From Candidatus Peregrinibacteria bacterium CG11_big_fil_rev_8_21_14_0_20_49_14 (GTDB taxonomy: Bacteria; Patescibacteriota; Gracilibacteria; Peribacterales; Peribacteraceae), in the NCBI GenBank assembly GCA_002787035.1, contig PCVP01000028.1:62001-126000 (forward strand): a stretch of DNA of 64,000 nt, written 5' to 3'. The notes beneath the pieces were generated by a model. It ran no database searches, was not told where the DNA came from, and saw only the letters and a list, made by a program, of their open reading frames with translations. Made by a program: the position numbers and the translations under genes. Below are positions 1-7,302 of this stretch, piece after piece (positions within the stretch are counted from its first letter, which is position 1; every line of letters begins with the position of its first letter).

Positions 1-246
1 AAGAAAATCTCCCAAGAGCGGTACCCACTGCACTTGGTCTACGAGTAAAATCGCAAAAGGAATGACAAGTGCAAACGCCACCACCATTCCGAGACCGTAC
101 ACGATGCCATGCATGAACTGTGCAAACATTCGTTTGCCGGGCTGAAACAAAACGGGATACGTTTGAGGAAGAGATGATATTGTCTTTTCCAATCTGTCTA
201 TGGAATTACGCAGCTGCTCTTCGTTTGAAAGTTTTTTTGCTGACAT
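1..246 (-). CDS. DUF5665-like small membrane protein (partial, runs off left edge)
   Basis: The first 82 residues are visible and the gene continues beyond base 1. A polar, probably coiled N-terminus (about residues 1-35) is followed by a hydrophobic stretch from about residue 44 to 75 that contains at least one membrane span, with the pattern GIVYGLGMVVAFALV. The layout resembles the DUF5665 family of small membrane proteins, whose function is unknown. The start follows the upstream gene's stop after two bases (TAATCATG), so the two are probably co-transcribed. The family call is by eye and moderate. Confidence 0.6.
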   Translation of the reverse strand, partial: MSAKKLSNEEQLRNSIDRLEKTISSLPQTYPVLFQPGKRMFAQFMHGIVYGLGMVVAFALVIPFAILLVDQVQWVPLLGDFL

Positions 247-248
247 GA

Positions 249-530
249 TTATTTCTTCTTGGAAGAAGATTTCTTTTCTTTCTTCTTCTCTTTCTTCGAT
301 CCGTCGGCATGTTTCTCTTCAAACAGATCGATGGCGTACTCCATCACATGCTCCACAAGTGAAATCGGCTTTAAAAAAGCCTCCTCCAACTGCGACGTAA
401 TCTCCTCCACCCTGCGCAATACTTTGCGAAGATCCACGGCAATAAACAGTGCATGGTACAACACGATTATAATCATGATGGCCACGGCTATCTCTAATCC
501 GATGAGAATATCATTTGCAGTAAGAACCAT
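249..530 (-). CDS. small single-span membrane protein with lysine-rich tail
   Basis: About 93 residues when started at the internal ATG (530). An alternative ATG at 551 adds seven residues that overlap the opposite-strand yidD region. An N-terminal membrane span (about residues 8-32) is followed by an amphipathic helical region, and the last 20 residues are almost all Lys, Glu and Ser. The topology resembles YtxH- or DUF948-like proteins, but no family can be named. It lies two bases upstream of the DUF5665-like gene and probably forms an operon with it. Confidence 0.6.
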   Translation of the reverse strand: MVLTANDILIGLEIAVAIMIIIVLYHALFIAVDLRKVLRRVEEITSQLEEAFLKPISLVEHVMEYAIDLFEEKHADGSKKEKKKEKKSSSKKK

Positions 531-574
531 AGGGCGAAAGAAAGAGTACAATGAGACTACAACGCCACTCTTCC

Positions 575-856
575 ATGCGCAACGTCTTGCACCATATCCG
601 GCTTGCCCCCTGCAAGGGCATTGTTGTGCTTATAGAGCTGTACCAAGCCACCCTCTCTCCGGATCATGGACCGCTTCGCAGCCTGTACATATACGGATAC
701 TGCCGACATGAGCCCACATGCAGCGAGTACGGAAAGGAGGTAATGCTCTCCAAAGGAGTACTGCGGGGCATTCCCCTGCTCTGCTTTCGACTGCTTTCCT
801 GCCATCCATGGAAGAAGCCGAGTGAGAAACGAATTCTCTCAGTTTTGAGCAGATAA
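575..856 (+). CDS. yidD: YidD-like membrane protein insertion efficiency factor
   Basis: Small protein (93 aa from ATG 575; ATG 551 would give 101) matching the YidD family, which assists YidC-dependent insertion of inner-membrane proteins. Visible hallmarks are the amphipathic start with IELYQATLSPDHG (family pattern: I.hYQ..iSPh.G), the central PTCSEYG (family: PTCS.YA) and the end RLLSCHPW (family: RLLRCHP). The Cys-Ser-x-Tyr and Cys-His-Pro pairs are the family signature. A sequence TACAAT at 547-552 could be a -10 box for a start at 575. yidC and rnpA, its usual neighbours, are not in view. A minus-strand open frame over the same bases is a shadow. Confidence 0.82.
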   Translation: MRNVLHHIRLAPCKGIVVLIELYQATLSPDHGPLRSLYIYGYCRHEPTCSEYGKEVMLSKGVLRGIPLLCFRLLSCHPWKKPSEKRILSVLSR

Positions 857-911
857 GTTCTTCACTCGCAGTGTAATAATGAGTATGCTGCCCCAAGATC
901 TTTTGAAGGTT

Positions 912-986
912 GCGGGTATAGTACAATGGCTAGTACGTCAGCCTTCCAAGCTGAACATACGGGTTCGATTCCCGTTACCCGCTCCA
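912..986 (+). tRNA. tRNA-Gly (anticodon TCC)
   Basis: A full cloverleaf can be drawn. The acceptor GCGGGTA pairs with TACCCGC, the anticodon stem TCAGC pairs with GCTGA around the loop CTTCCAA (anticodon TCC), and the T-arm contains GGGTTCGATTCCC. CCA is encoded at 984-986. It reads GGA and, by wobble, other glycine codons. A hairpin element starts inside the encoded CCA. Confidence 0.97.
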
Positions 987-1315
987 CGAAGTACTGCTCC
1001 GCTTCGCTCCGCAGACTTCGTGGCGCTGCCACAAGATTTCGAAAATTTACATAGAGCTGTACTGAGTGCCGTGTAGTCTGCCATAGGCAGTACTACCGCG
1101 GCTATTTCATTAACAAATCCGCTTCGCTCCGTGACTACGTGGCGCTGCCACAATGCTCAGTGTGGCTTTTTCGACGTGTACGGAGTGCCGTGTAGTGATT
1201 GAGTTGCGAAGCAACGAAATCTACTACTGCGGCTTTTAACTTGTAAGCGCATCTACTACTGGAGCCTGCCCCATAGTGTTGCGAAGCAACTACTATTGGG
1301 GCATTCCACTCCACT
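987..1315. repeat. hairpin-rich tail after tRNA-Gly with a diverged tandem duplication
   Basis: No gene is convincing here. Two diverged copies of a unit of about 120 bases are visible: the block ending in TCGTGGCGCTGCCACAA recurs (about 997-1035 and 1118-1154), as do GTAC(T/G)GAGTGCCGTGTAGT (about 1059 and 1178) and TACTAC(C/T)GCGGCT (1091 and 1222). Each unit contains inverted repeats. The first hairpin's left arm CCACGAAG includes the tRNA CCA end and pairs with CTTCGTGG. The last hairpin is GCCCCATAGT with a nested GTTGC-gaa-GCAAC, closed by ACTATTGGGGC (1268-1302), just before the GIY-YIG gene. Confidence 0.75.
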
Positions 1316-1576
1316 ATGTTCCATGTCTACGTCCTTCATAGTGAGAAAGATGACGGCTTGTATGTCGGTTACACAACAAATAGTAAAAATCGCCTGAAAG
1401 AACACAATAAAGTCAGCGTCATTTCCACAAAAGCAAGACGACCTCTCAAGCTGATCTTTCTTGAATCCTACATCAACGAAGGTGATGCGGTACGTAGAGA
1501 AAAATATCTGAAAACAACGGTGGGAAGAAAAATGTTGAAAGTGATGCTAAAGGAGACATTGCGTGAGGCAGCGTAA
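1316..1576 (+). CDS. GIY-YIG domain endonuclease-like protein (UPF0213 type)
   Basis: 86 residues forming a stand-alone GIY-YIG nuclease domain. The motif appears as YVLHS followed by GLYVGYT, then Arg-Leu-x-x-His (RLKEHN), a LIFLESY strand and the A.RREKYLK helix seen in the UPF0213/YhbQ family. The conserved Tyr, Gly, Arg, His and Glu positions are all present, so the fold and probably the active site are intact. Biological role is unknown for most members. These tiny genes are often near tRNAs or repeats and may be mobile. It follows the hairpin-rich tail of tRNA-Gly. Confidence 0.85.
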   Translation: MFHVYVLHSEKDDGLYVGYTTNSKNRLKEHNKVSVISTKARRPLKLIFLESYINEGDAVRREKYLKTTVGRKMLKVMLKETLREAA

Positions 1577-1638
1577 TCTATGGCTTAACTAAGCCATTTT
1601 ATTTTGTACCGGTAAGCGGAAATACAACTCACTCTTCT

Positions 1639-2850
1639 TCATTCAACAAATCGCATCGAACTTCGAATACGAGCAAACCACGCATCGGATGTACTGAGCG
1701 GAGTGATGCCCGGCATATCCATGTAGACGACATTGGTGTCTATAAATTCCCGTTCCACAATCAATGTGCGGCCCTCCGCCAGCGGCACAAAGCAGAAGGT
1801 GATATTTTCACCCTCCACGCCCAAAGTGGAACACTGCCCGGGCTTGCCTCCGAAATAGAGGGTTTGCTGATCATCGGGAAGAAGCATCTTCTCTTTTGCG
1901 GTCGCAACGGATTCATCCGTCACGAACAGGCGGATGGACCAGTCTATAAAAACGGGGTCACAATGCTCCCACATACCAGATTCCGTGCAACGGATGTCCG
2001 AAAGCGAATGGAAAAATCTGTATCCTTTTAAAGGCGGTGTACTTTGCCACAGAGTGGTTATCGCCGGCGCGAAAACATACGGCGGATCGGGAGGATTCAC
2101 CCACAAACCAAGGCTGAACTCGAGCGAGAACGGATAGGTGTACCCCATACCCAGTGGTTCCCCATCCGTTTCCGGCGTAGGCATAACATAAGACGGTCTG
2201 CCGCTTACAAGCCGGTAGATCATTTCGGCCATCTCTCCCCGCGTAATGAGATGATCGAATGCGCTGACAGTGGGTGCAACGGCTTTTTCCCGTGTAAGAG
2301 CGAGGACATAGGGCTTATACCAAAGTTCCAGACCGTCGACGGCCGTGGAATCACTTTCTTTGGTCGCTACCCCAAATGACTTTACTAAAACTTTAGAGCC
2401 GTTTGCGTAGTTGATATTGCGCGACGGCTTAAATGTCCCATCCGGGAATCCACTGATAATACCTTTCTGTTTTGCCGCACAGATGTAGGGGGCATACCAC
2501 TCACTTTTTTGGACATCAGGAAACGGATCATTTTCGCAGGGTAACGGAACTATGCCACTCCCCAGGAGCACAAGCTTCGTAAACTCCGCCCGATTAATCG
2601 GTCGCTCAGGATGGAACAGACGCCTTTCTTCTTCCTGCAATACCTCCTGAAGCTCACCCTCAGCTATTCCTTCGTCGTACATCCACTGAATCGCAGGATA
2701 ATACAGGTCGCAGCCATGAACGTCATAATGCAGTAAGTCCCAACCGATTGCATTGCATCCGGTCGTTGCGAGAGCAGAGGGACTCAGTACAAAAACACCG
2801 GATGCGACTGTTGTTGCCAAAAGACCCTTAAGAATGTGTGATCTGACCAT
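1639..2850 (-). CDS. secreted SLH-domain surface protein
   Basis: About 403 aa from the ATG at 2850, chosen because it gives a clean signal peptide (MVRSHILKG, hydrophobic core, ALA-TTG cleavage). Three S-layer-homology repeats follow: one around residues 45-100 with NRAEFTKLVL, one with FPDV....WYAPYI and GFPDGTFKPSRNI (about 110-170), and a weaker third ending in TRGEMAEMIYRLV. SLH domains bind secondary cell-wall polymer or an S-layer. The C-terminal 180 residues match nothing I recognise and include several Cys. It is one of four SLH proteins in the window. No regulator is adjacent. Confidence 0.85.
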   Translation of the reverse strand: MVRSHILKGLLATTVASGVFVLSPSALATTGCNAIGWDLLHYDVHGCDLYYPAIQWMYDEGIAEGELQEVLQEEERRLFHPERPINRAEFTKLVLLGSGIVPLPCENDPFPDVQKSEWYAPYICAAKQKGIISGFPDGTFKPSRNINYANGSKVLVKSFGVATKESDSTAVDGLELWYKPYVLALTREKAVAPTVSAFDHLITRGEMAEMIYRLVSGRPSYVMPTPETDGEPLGMGYTYPFSLEFSLGLWVNPPDPPYVFAPAITTLWQSTPPLKGYRFFHSLSDIRCTESGMWEHCDPVFIDWSIRLFVTDESVATAKEKMLLPDDQQTLYFGGKPGQCSTLGVEGENITFCFVPLAEGRTLIVEREFIDTNVVYMDMPGITPLSTSDAWFARIRSSMRFVE

Positions 2851-2994
2851 TTGCCACATAATAGCAATCATGGTTACAAACTTCTAGCTCTCCCCATCAT
2901 GATTGTCATAACCTTCAGCACACGTAGTACAGTGCATGACTTTGTGGTACTGCACCCGCTCCAGAAAAATACATATCTTTGCTACACTACATTT

Positions 2995-3115
2995 GTGAAT
3001 ACAATTGCTATTGCCCTTGTTCTTCTTTCGGCATTCATTCATGCTTTTCGGGATTTTTTCAGAAAGAAATCAATGGATAAGCCGGTCTTTATGTGGCAAT
3101 TCTCTGCCGTATCCG
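2995..3115 (+). pseudogene. N-terminal remnant of an EamA/DMT-type transporter
   Basis: From GTG 2995 the frame reads VNTIAIALVLLSAFIHAF followed by RDFFRKKSMDKPVFMWQFS. This is the usual first membrane helix and loop of EamA (drug/metabolite transporter) proteins, where the family has a hydrophobic helix, an (F/L)WN-like turn, and an aromatic-rich second helix start. Similarity stops near codon 40 and the frame ends at 3180. A full family member has about 300 residues and ten spans, so this is a decayed fragment. Apart from it, nothing is seen in 2851-3310. Confidence 0.45.
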
Positions 3116-3312
3116 GCAACAACCATCTTCGATGGTTGGACAAAGACTTCGGATCTTCTCAGAATTTCCTCCGGATTTAAATACCAGGAGACAAATTGTA
3201 AAGTCTACGAGCTACCAGCGCTAATTCACTTAAGAAGTATTGCAAAAGAGTCGAGTAAAACATAGATGACAATTGTGAAATCATAATCATGTACTCTCTT
3301 TATTTTTCCCAC

Positions 3313-3318
3313 TAGAAT
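3313..3318 (+). promoter_or_regulatory. -10 box (TAGAAT) of a probable leaderless promoter
   Basis: TAGAAT ends six bases before the ATG at 3325, so transcription would begin at or next to the start codon. No Shine-Dalgarno sequence is present. Confidence 0.4.
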
Positions 3319-3324
3319 GCATGT

Positions 3325-3795
3325 ATGGTCGGAGAACTTACATCGCCGGAAATAGAAAGTATTCTGGGCTCCCAAGCCATAGGTCACCTCGCCTGCACAA
3401 CGTTAGACGGCAAGCCGTATCTTATTCCTGTGACGTACTACTACGAAGACGGTGCCATTTACAGCTACACGAACGAAGGAATGAAAATAGACATTATGCG
3501 AGAGAATCCGAAAGTGTGTTTCCAGGTCGAAGATATTGCAAATCAGCACTCATGGCGCAGTGTGATTACATGGGGGAAATTTGAAGAACTGCCACGGGAG
3601 AAACATGAAGAAGTCATGCTACGTCTTCAAGAAACCGCTGAAGTAGCGTTGGAAAAGGGAGTACGAGCATATCTCCCCTTCGCCAGTGCGGCACGTCTGG
3701 AACATGCGCTGCGAGAAAAAGAGCTCCCCATTGCCTACAGAGTGATTATTACGGAACAAACCGGACGATTTGAACACAACAGACCGGAGGAATAA
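3325..3795 (+). CDS. PNPOx-like flavin-nucleotide-binding protein
   Basis: 156 residues with the split beta-barrel pattern of the pyridoxamine-5'-phosphate-oxidase-like / NimA-type family. GHLACTTLDGKPYLIPVTYYYEDGAIY-type strands are visible around residues 20-50, followed by MRENPKVCFQVED and SWRSVITWGKFEEL. These proteins bind FMN or a related flavin and include nitroimidazole reductases and heme- or pyridoxamine-related enzymes; the substrate cannot be told here. No signal peptide, so it is cytoplasmic. It appears to be a single-gene transcript with a -10 box just upstream. Confidence 0.8.
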   Translation: MVGELTSPEIESILGSQAIGHLACTTLDGKPYLIPVTYYYEDGAIYSYTNEGMKIDIMRENPKVCFQVEDIANQHSWRSVITWGKFEELPREKHEEVMLRLQETAEVALEKGVRAYLPFASAARLEHALREKELPIAYRVIITEQTGRFEHNRPEE

Positions 3796-3805
3796 ACTGT
3801 AAGAT

Positions 3806-4378
3806 TTATACCTCTACAAAACGAAACTCTCTCACTATTTTTTTGAAGCGATCTCTGGTCTCCCTGTCTGCTTTGGAGCTGCTCAAAATAATATCATACT
3901 CTCTTCCGCGATACAGAGCAGAGACCATCTCTCTGTCATCTGTTGATCTGTACCAAAGGCCCGTGGTATTACCCACCCGTACTTGCTTTGCAAAAGTATT
4001 TTTGTGAATACGCGGTGTGACAACACTTTCTATGGATACGTTTCGTGGTGTGGACTGCACGGCTATTACTACCTCGGGGGCGTCCTTCCGTGCAACCGGT
4101 GAAAATCCGCAGCTTTGCAATGCCGTTTTATACACATGTGAACGACCTATCCATTCCCTTGGAACTGACACCTTATATCCGTAATCTTTACTGAAATGTA
4201 CGATGCTGTCGTTATCTGTTCCCGAAAGATACGCCAAGCACTCCTGGAGAGGGAAAGGAGTATTGCCACTGTGAAGATCGTAGGGAATCCAAAAAACTAA
4301 CAGAAACAAAGCAGTGGCAACAACAACAGTGTGTGGCTTTCGCCAAGAAACCGAGAGAGGAGGATTCGCATGTGTCAT
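3806..4378 (-). CDS. membrane-anchored or secreted protein of unknown function
   Basis: 190 aa. A polar N-terminus of about 14 residues is followed by one hydrophobic segment (VVVATALFLLVFWIPY), which is either a signal anchor or a signal peptide. The remainder has the mixed strand/helix pattern of a small folded extracytoplasmic domain, with a GYKVSVPREW stretch that vaguely recalls PsbP-like domains. That likeness is weak. It lies 71 bases after the SLH-CAP gene on the same strand and could be transcribed with it. Confidence 0.65.
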   Translation of the reverse strand: MTHANPPLSVSWRKPHTVVVATALFLLVFWIPYDLHSGNTPFPLQECLAYLSGTDNDSIVHFSKDYGYKVSVPREWIGRSHVYKTALQSCGFSPVARKDAPEVVIAVQSTPRNVSIESVVTPRIHKNTFAKQVRVGNTTGLWYRSTDDREMVSALYRGREYDIILSSSKADRETRDRFKKIVREFRFVEV

Positions 4379-4449
4379 TCGGGAGATACAGTAACGCAGG
4401 ATTTCCCAAGCGCAACTTGCAGATACACAAGTCTTACAACCGCTACTAT

Positions 4450-5544
4450 TTACAGAAGCCTACTGCCGAATACCGCAACCCAAAATGTCCCCACATTGGC
4501 AACGCCCATATCTCTGTAGAGAGGAGAGAGCATATTTGTGCGGTGCAAAGGAGAAGCAATCCACAAATCAAAAACCAGTTGGCTGGACCCGTTCGTACTA
4601 CCCAAATTTTCCGACAGGTTATAAAAGGGTGCATCGGCAAGGTAGCCGGTTGCGAATACCCGCTGCTCCAGCACCAGTCCGTCAGAGGAAACGTGATTAA
4701 AATTTCCCGTTTCATACATATCTTTTGCCAAATACAAAGCAGCAGCCTCCAGCTGAGAGCTGTAACGCAGGGGGCTGAGTCCCATGTCCGCGCGGACAGA
4801 ATTAATAAGATCATACATTCCCTGCACGGCTTCATTCGGTTCTGCGGCTGCCTCATGAAATGCCTCCGCGGAGTAAATGGCAGGTGCATCTGTAACACCC
4901 TCACGAAGCCGATAAATCATTTCTGCCAGTTCTGCCCTTGTCAGAAAGGAGTTCGGTGAGAGGACACTCTTCGGCATGGCACCCGCATGCACCAGAGTTT
5001 CCGTATAGGGTACGTACCACTGCTTCCCCGCACCTTCGGCAAGTTCCATGCCGAAAGCAAGGACCAGAACCTTAGATGCTTCTGCCACATTAATCGTACG
5101 TGACGGCTTGAACGTGTGGTCGTCATATCCGGTCAAAAGATCATAGACCAATGCCACACAAACATACTTCTCAAACCAGGAGCCTTGCGGAACATCCGGA
5201 AAAAACGGTGCGGATTCCGGAGCGGACTTCCGCATCTCAAGCATGCACACATCTCCCGACGTCCGGGGATACGCAGCTTCCACAACCACTCTGGAAAACT
5301 CGGCTCGGTTTACGGGACTCTGTGGTCGGAAAGAACCGTCTTCGTATCCCTGCATAAAACCGTGGGCAACCATATAGGCAACAGCCTTTTTGTAAGGGTG
5401 TGTTTCGTCTACATCATCAAAAATGGTCGCCCGTAACTGCAGAGGATTTTGAGTTGATTGAAACAGCCATGCGCTCAGTACAAGCAGTGCAGAAACGGCC
5501 GCCACTGTATTTCTATGCACGGTCACGCAGAAACTGTAACGCAA
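4450..5544 (-). CDS. secreted SLH protein with C-terminal CAP (SCP/PR1) domain
   Basis: 364 aa. A signal peptide (about residues 1-33) precedes three SLH repeats: GYEDGSFRPQSPVNRAEF (about 60-80), WFEKYVCVAL with GYDDHTFKPSRTINVAEA (about 130-165), and a third ending in FLTRAELAEMIYRLREG. Residues of about 245-364 form a CAP domain, with LINSVRADMGLSPL, FNHVSSDG, SENLG and LHRTNMLSPLYRDMGV matching the family's conserved blocks, including two His residues. CAP domains in bacteria are secreted and of uncertain activity. The architecture places this one on the cell surface. The gene lies upstream of the anchored unknown protein. Confidence 0.88.
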   Translation of the reverse strand: MRYSFCVTVHRNTVAAVSALLVLSAWLFQSTQNPLQLRATIFDDVDETHPYKKAVAYMVAHGFMQGYEDGSFRPQSPVNRAEFSRVVVEAAYPRTSGDVCMLEMRKSAPESAPFFPDVPQGSWFEKYVCVALVYDLLTGYDDHTFKPSRTINVAEASKVLVLAFGMELAEGAGKQWYVPYTETLVHAGAMPKSVLSPNSFLTRAELAEMIYRLREGVTDAPAIYSAEAFHEAAAEPNEAVQGMYDLINSVRADMGLSPLRYSSQLEAAALYLAKDMYETGNFNHVSSDGLVLEQRVFATGYLADAPFYNLSENLGSTNGSSQLVFDLWIASPLHRTNMLSPLYRDMGVANVGTFWVAVFGSRLL

Positions 5545-5565
5545 GATAACAAAAAATTCCTTCTC

Positions 5566-6015
5566 TTATGCTGTAAAGGGTTCAAAACGCAAGGCAGCTG
5601 AATTCATACAATATCGCTGACCGGTAGGCGCGGGACCGTCTGTAAATACGTGTCCCAGATGCCCTTTGCATCCGGAGCAATGCACTTCCGTGCGAGTGGT
5701 AAAGAACTTGCGATCTTCCGTAGTCTCTACGGACGCAGCATGAACAGGAGCAAAAAAACTTGGCCACCCTGTGCCGGAATCATACTTGGTATCGGACAGA
5801 AAAAGCTTCTGCCCGCAGCCTTCGCAGCGATACACTCCTTTCTGTTTCGTACTGTGATATGCGTTCTCAAAAGGTCTTTCCGTACCCTCTTCACGAAGTA
5901 CATGGAAACTCTCAGGTGAAAGTGCTTCTCTCCACTCATCATTCTCTCTCTCAATAGTAAGAGAAGATGCATCGTACTGCTCCGGCCAATGTGAGGGTGG
6001 AATAAAGTTTGGCAT
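5566..6015 (-). CDS. msrB: peptide-methionine (R)-S-oxide reductase MsrB
   Basis: 149 aa from ATG 6015 (an upstream ATG at 6066 adds residues outside the family). It reduces methionine-R-sulfoxide in proteins with thioredoxin or another thiol donor. The zinc site is given by two Cys pairs (CEGCGQ and CSGCKGHLGHVF), and the catalytic Cys lies in RYCMNSAAL near the C-terminus, with the GWPSF block between. It is cytoplasmic, since no signal peptide is present. It is divergent from the copper cluster, which fits an oxidative or metal stress context, though shared control is only inferred. Confidence 0.95.
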   Translation of the reverse strand: MPNFIPPSHWPEQYDASSLTIERENDEWREALSPESFHVLREEGTERPFENAYHSTKQKGVYRCEGCGQKLFLSDTKYDSGTGWPSFFAPVHAASVETTEDRKFFTTRTEVHCSGCKGHLGHVFTDGPAPTGQRYCMNSAALRFEPFTA

Positions 6016-6052
6016 CAAATGTACATTATCATCTGAAGTATAGCCGGGCTTC

Positions 6053-6102
6053 TTGACCCTCCGCAAGAATACCGATAATGTACCCGTACCCCCTACCCCT
6101 AA
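6053..6102 (+). promoter_or_regulatory. promoter and candidate CsoR operator
   Basis: A TTGACC (6053-6058) and GATAAT (6074-6079) pair with a short 15-base spacer precedes a C-rich tract, GTACCCGTACCCCCTACCCCTA (about 6080-6101), next to the csoR start. CsoR-family repressors bind G/C-tract pseudo-palindromes of this kind, so autorepression of the cluster is likely but inferred. Confidence 0.45.
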
Positions 6103-6107
6103 TATGA

Positions 6108-6374
6108 ATGCTCCCCGACCATAAAAAGAAGGCTATGGCAGCAATAAAGAGGTTAAACGGACTGAGTAAAAAGTTGGAATCCATGATAGAAGAAGATACG
6201 TACTGTCCCGATATCTTAGAACAACTTCTCGCTATGCAGGGACACACGAAACATATCCAAGGATTGGTACTGGAGAGCCACTTGCACACGTGTGCGCCAA
6301 AAAAGTTAGGGTCCAAAAACGAAAAGGCATTTATTGAAGAGCTTCTCAAAGTCATTGGACTTTCAAAACGATAA
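6108..6374 (+). CDS. csoR: CsoR-family copper-sensing transcriptional repressor
   Basis: 88 aa, all-helical DUF156/CsoR family. The Cu(I) ligand set of CsoR (Cys, then His-x3-Cys) is present: Cys33 in TYCPDILEQ and His58/Cys62 in SHLHTC. Conserved IKRLNGL at residues 13-19 and QLLAMQGHTKHIQ also match. In known members, copper binding releases DNA. Neighbours downstream are copper-handling genes, so it most likely represses 6.1-10.1 kb. Related formaldehyde or nickel sensors (FrmR, RcnR) lack this exact ligand set, which supports the copper call. Confidence 0.88.
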   Translation: MLPDHKKKAMAAIKRLNGLSKKLESMIEEDTYCPDILEQLLAMQGHTKHIQGLVLESHLHTCAPKKLGSKNEKAFIEELLKVIGLSKR

Positions 6375-6399
6375 TTTTTATCTCCTCCCTCCTCCATAC

Positions 6400-6864
6400 A
6401 TGATGAACGACATTACCACCAACGGCTTCGCAGAACCGGGTGCAGCAATGTTCTGGCTTCACCTCCATTGGTTTTTTGGCGCTTTTGCCATCGTCGGCTT
6501 CATACTGCTCACCGTATGGGCCGTAAAAAAACTCTCAGATGAAAAATTGAAGTCCTTTACCATATGGCTTTTGGTTATCGGCATTGTCGGTACGCTGCTT
6601 ACTGCTCCGCTTGCATTCAGTGGCTTTCAGCAAATGGCATACAGCTGGAATGGGAGCTATGGCAATCACATGATGATAAACGGAGTCAAGATGCAAAATA
6701 TGATGGAAATGATGATGGAGCATGATGAAGGAAATGGCGACGAAGAACACAGGGAGATGGAGGGAATGATGCAAGAAATGATGAGCCCCCGGCACGACAC
6801 CGGTGGAAACAGAGGAGACATGATGAATGAAGCAGGCAACAGACCCGGCATGATGATGCAATAA
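6400..6864 (+). CDS. two-span membrane protein with Met/His-rich C-terminus (probable copper binder)
   Basis: About 154 aa from ATG 6400, 25 bases after csoR. Two predicted membrane helices (around residues 17-41 and 51-70) are followed by a polar tail of about 80 residues that is extremely rich in Met, Asp, Glu and His, including MMEMMMEHDE and EGMMQEMM. Methionine clusters of this sort bind Cu(I) in CopA/PcoE- and CopC-like proteins. No named family is recognised. An upstream ATG at 6334 overlaps csoR and is unlikely. Its place in the csoR operon supports a role in copper resistance. Confidence 0.75.
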   Translation: MMNDITTNGFAEPGAAMFWLHLHWFFGAFAIVGFILLTVWAVKKLSDEKLKSFTIWLLVIGIVGTLLTAPLAFSGFQQMAYSWNGSYGNHMMINGVKMQNMMEMMMEHDEGNGDEEHREMEGMMQEMMSPRHDTGGNRGDMMNEAGNRPGMMMQ

Positions 6865-6881
6865 TTTCACCCCTCTTTACC

Positions 6882-7280
6882 ATGGAACCAACTACAGCCT
6901 ACAGCTTCGAAGTAACAATTCCTCTGCCTCTGGTACAAGCAAAGGAAAAAGTGGTATCGGCCCTCCGAGACGGAAAGTTCGGCATCATCTCCGAAATAGA
7001 CATATCGGCAAAGCTAAAAGAAAAGCTGGGTGTTGAGCATCCGCCTCATGTCATACTGGGTGCATGCAACCCGCAGATCGCCTATAACGCTCTGCAGGAA
7101 AACCCGGACGTAGCTCTGGCTCTCCCCTGCAATGTGGTCTTACGAGAAGAGAACGGACAGACGCACGTATCTGCGTTGCTGCCCTCCGTTGCATTGCAAC
7201 CTTTCGAAGGTCTGAAGGTTCAAGAATCTTCTTGCACGGCTGAAGAAGCACTTTCACGAGTATTTGATTCACTTTTATAA
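6882..7280 (+). CDS. DUF302 domain protein
   Basis: 132 aa forming a single DUF302 domain. The visible features are FEVTIPLPLVQAKEKVVSAL, FGIISEIDISAKLKEKLG, HVILGACNPQIAYNALQ and LALPCNVVLREENG, which follow the family consensus closely, including the conserved Cys of ACNP and PCN. The biochemical function is unknown; members are frequently found with heavy-metal or sulfur genes. No signal peptide. It lies 17 bases after the Met-rich membrane protein and upstream of the multicopper oxidase. Confidence 0.88.
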   Translation: MEPTTAYSFEVTIPLPLVQAKEKVVSALRDGKFGIISEIDISAKLKEKLGVEHPPHVILGACNPQIAYNALQENPDVALALPCNVVLREENGQTHVSALLPSVALQPFEGLKVQESSCTAEEALSRVFDSLL

Positions 7281-7302
7281 GATGCACTCCCACCCATACG
7301 AC

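Noticed and set aside
557-805. Minus-strand 82-residue frame
   Set aside because: It lies opposite yidD, whose family motifs are clear on the plus strand; the minus product matches nothing.
987-1315. CRISPR-like array after tRNA-Gly
   Set aside because: Only two diverged long units with internal hairpins, not short identical repeats with unique spacers; no cas gene.
2044-2379. Plus-strand 111-residue frame inside the SLH gene
   Set aside because: Opposite-strand shadow; the minus frame has a signal peptide and SLH repeats.
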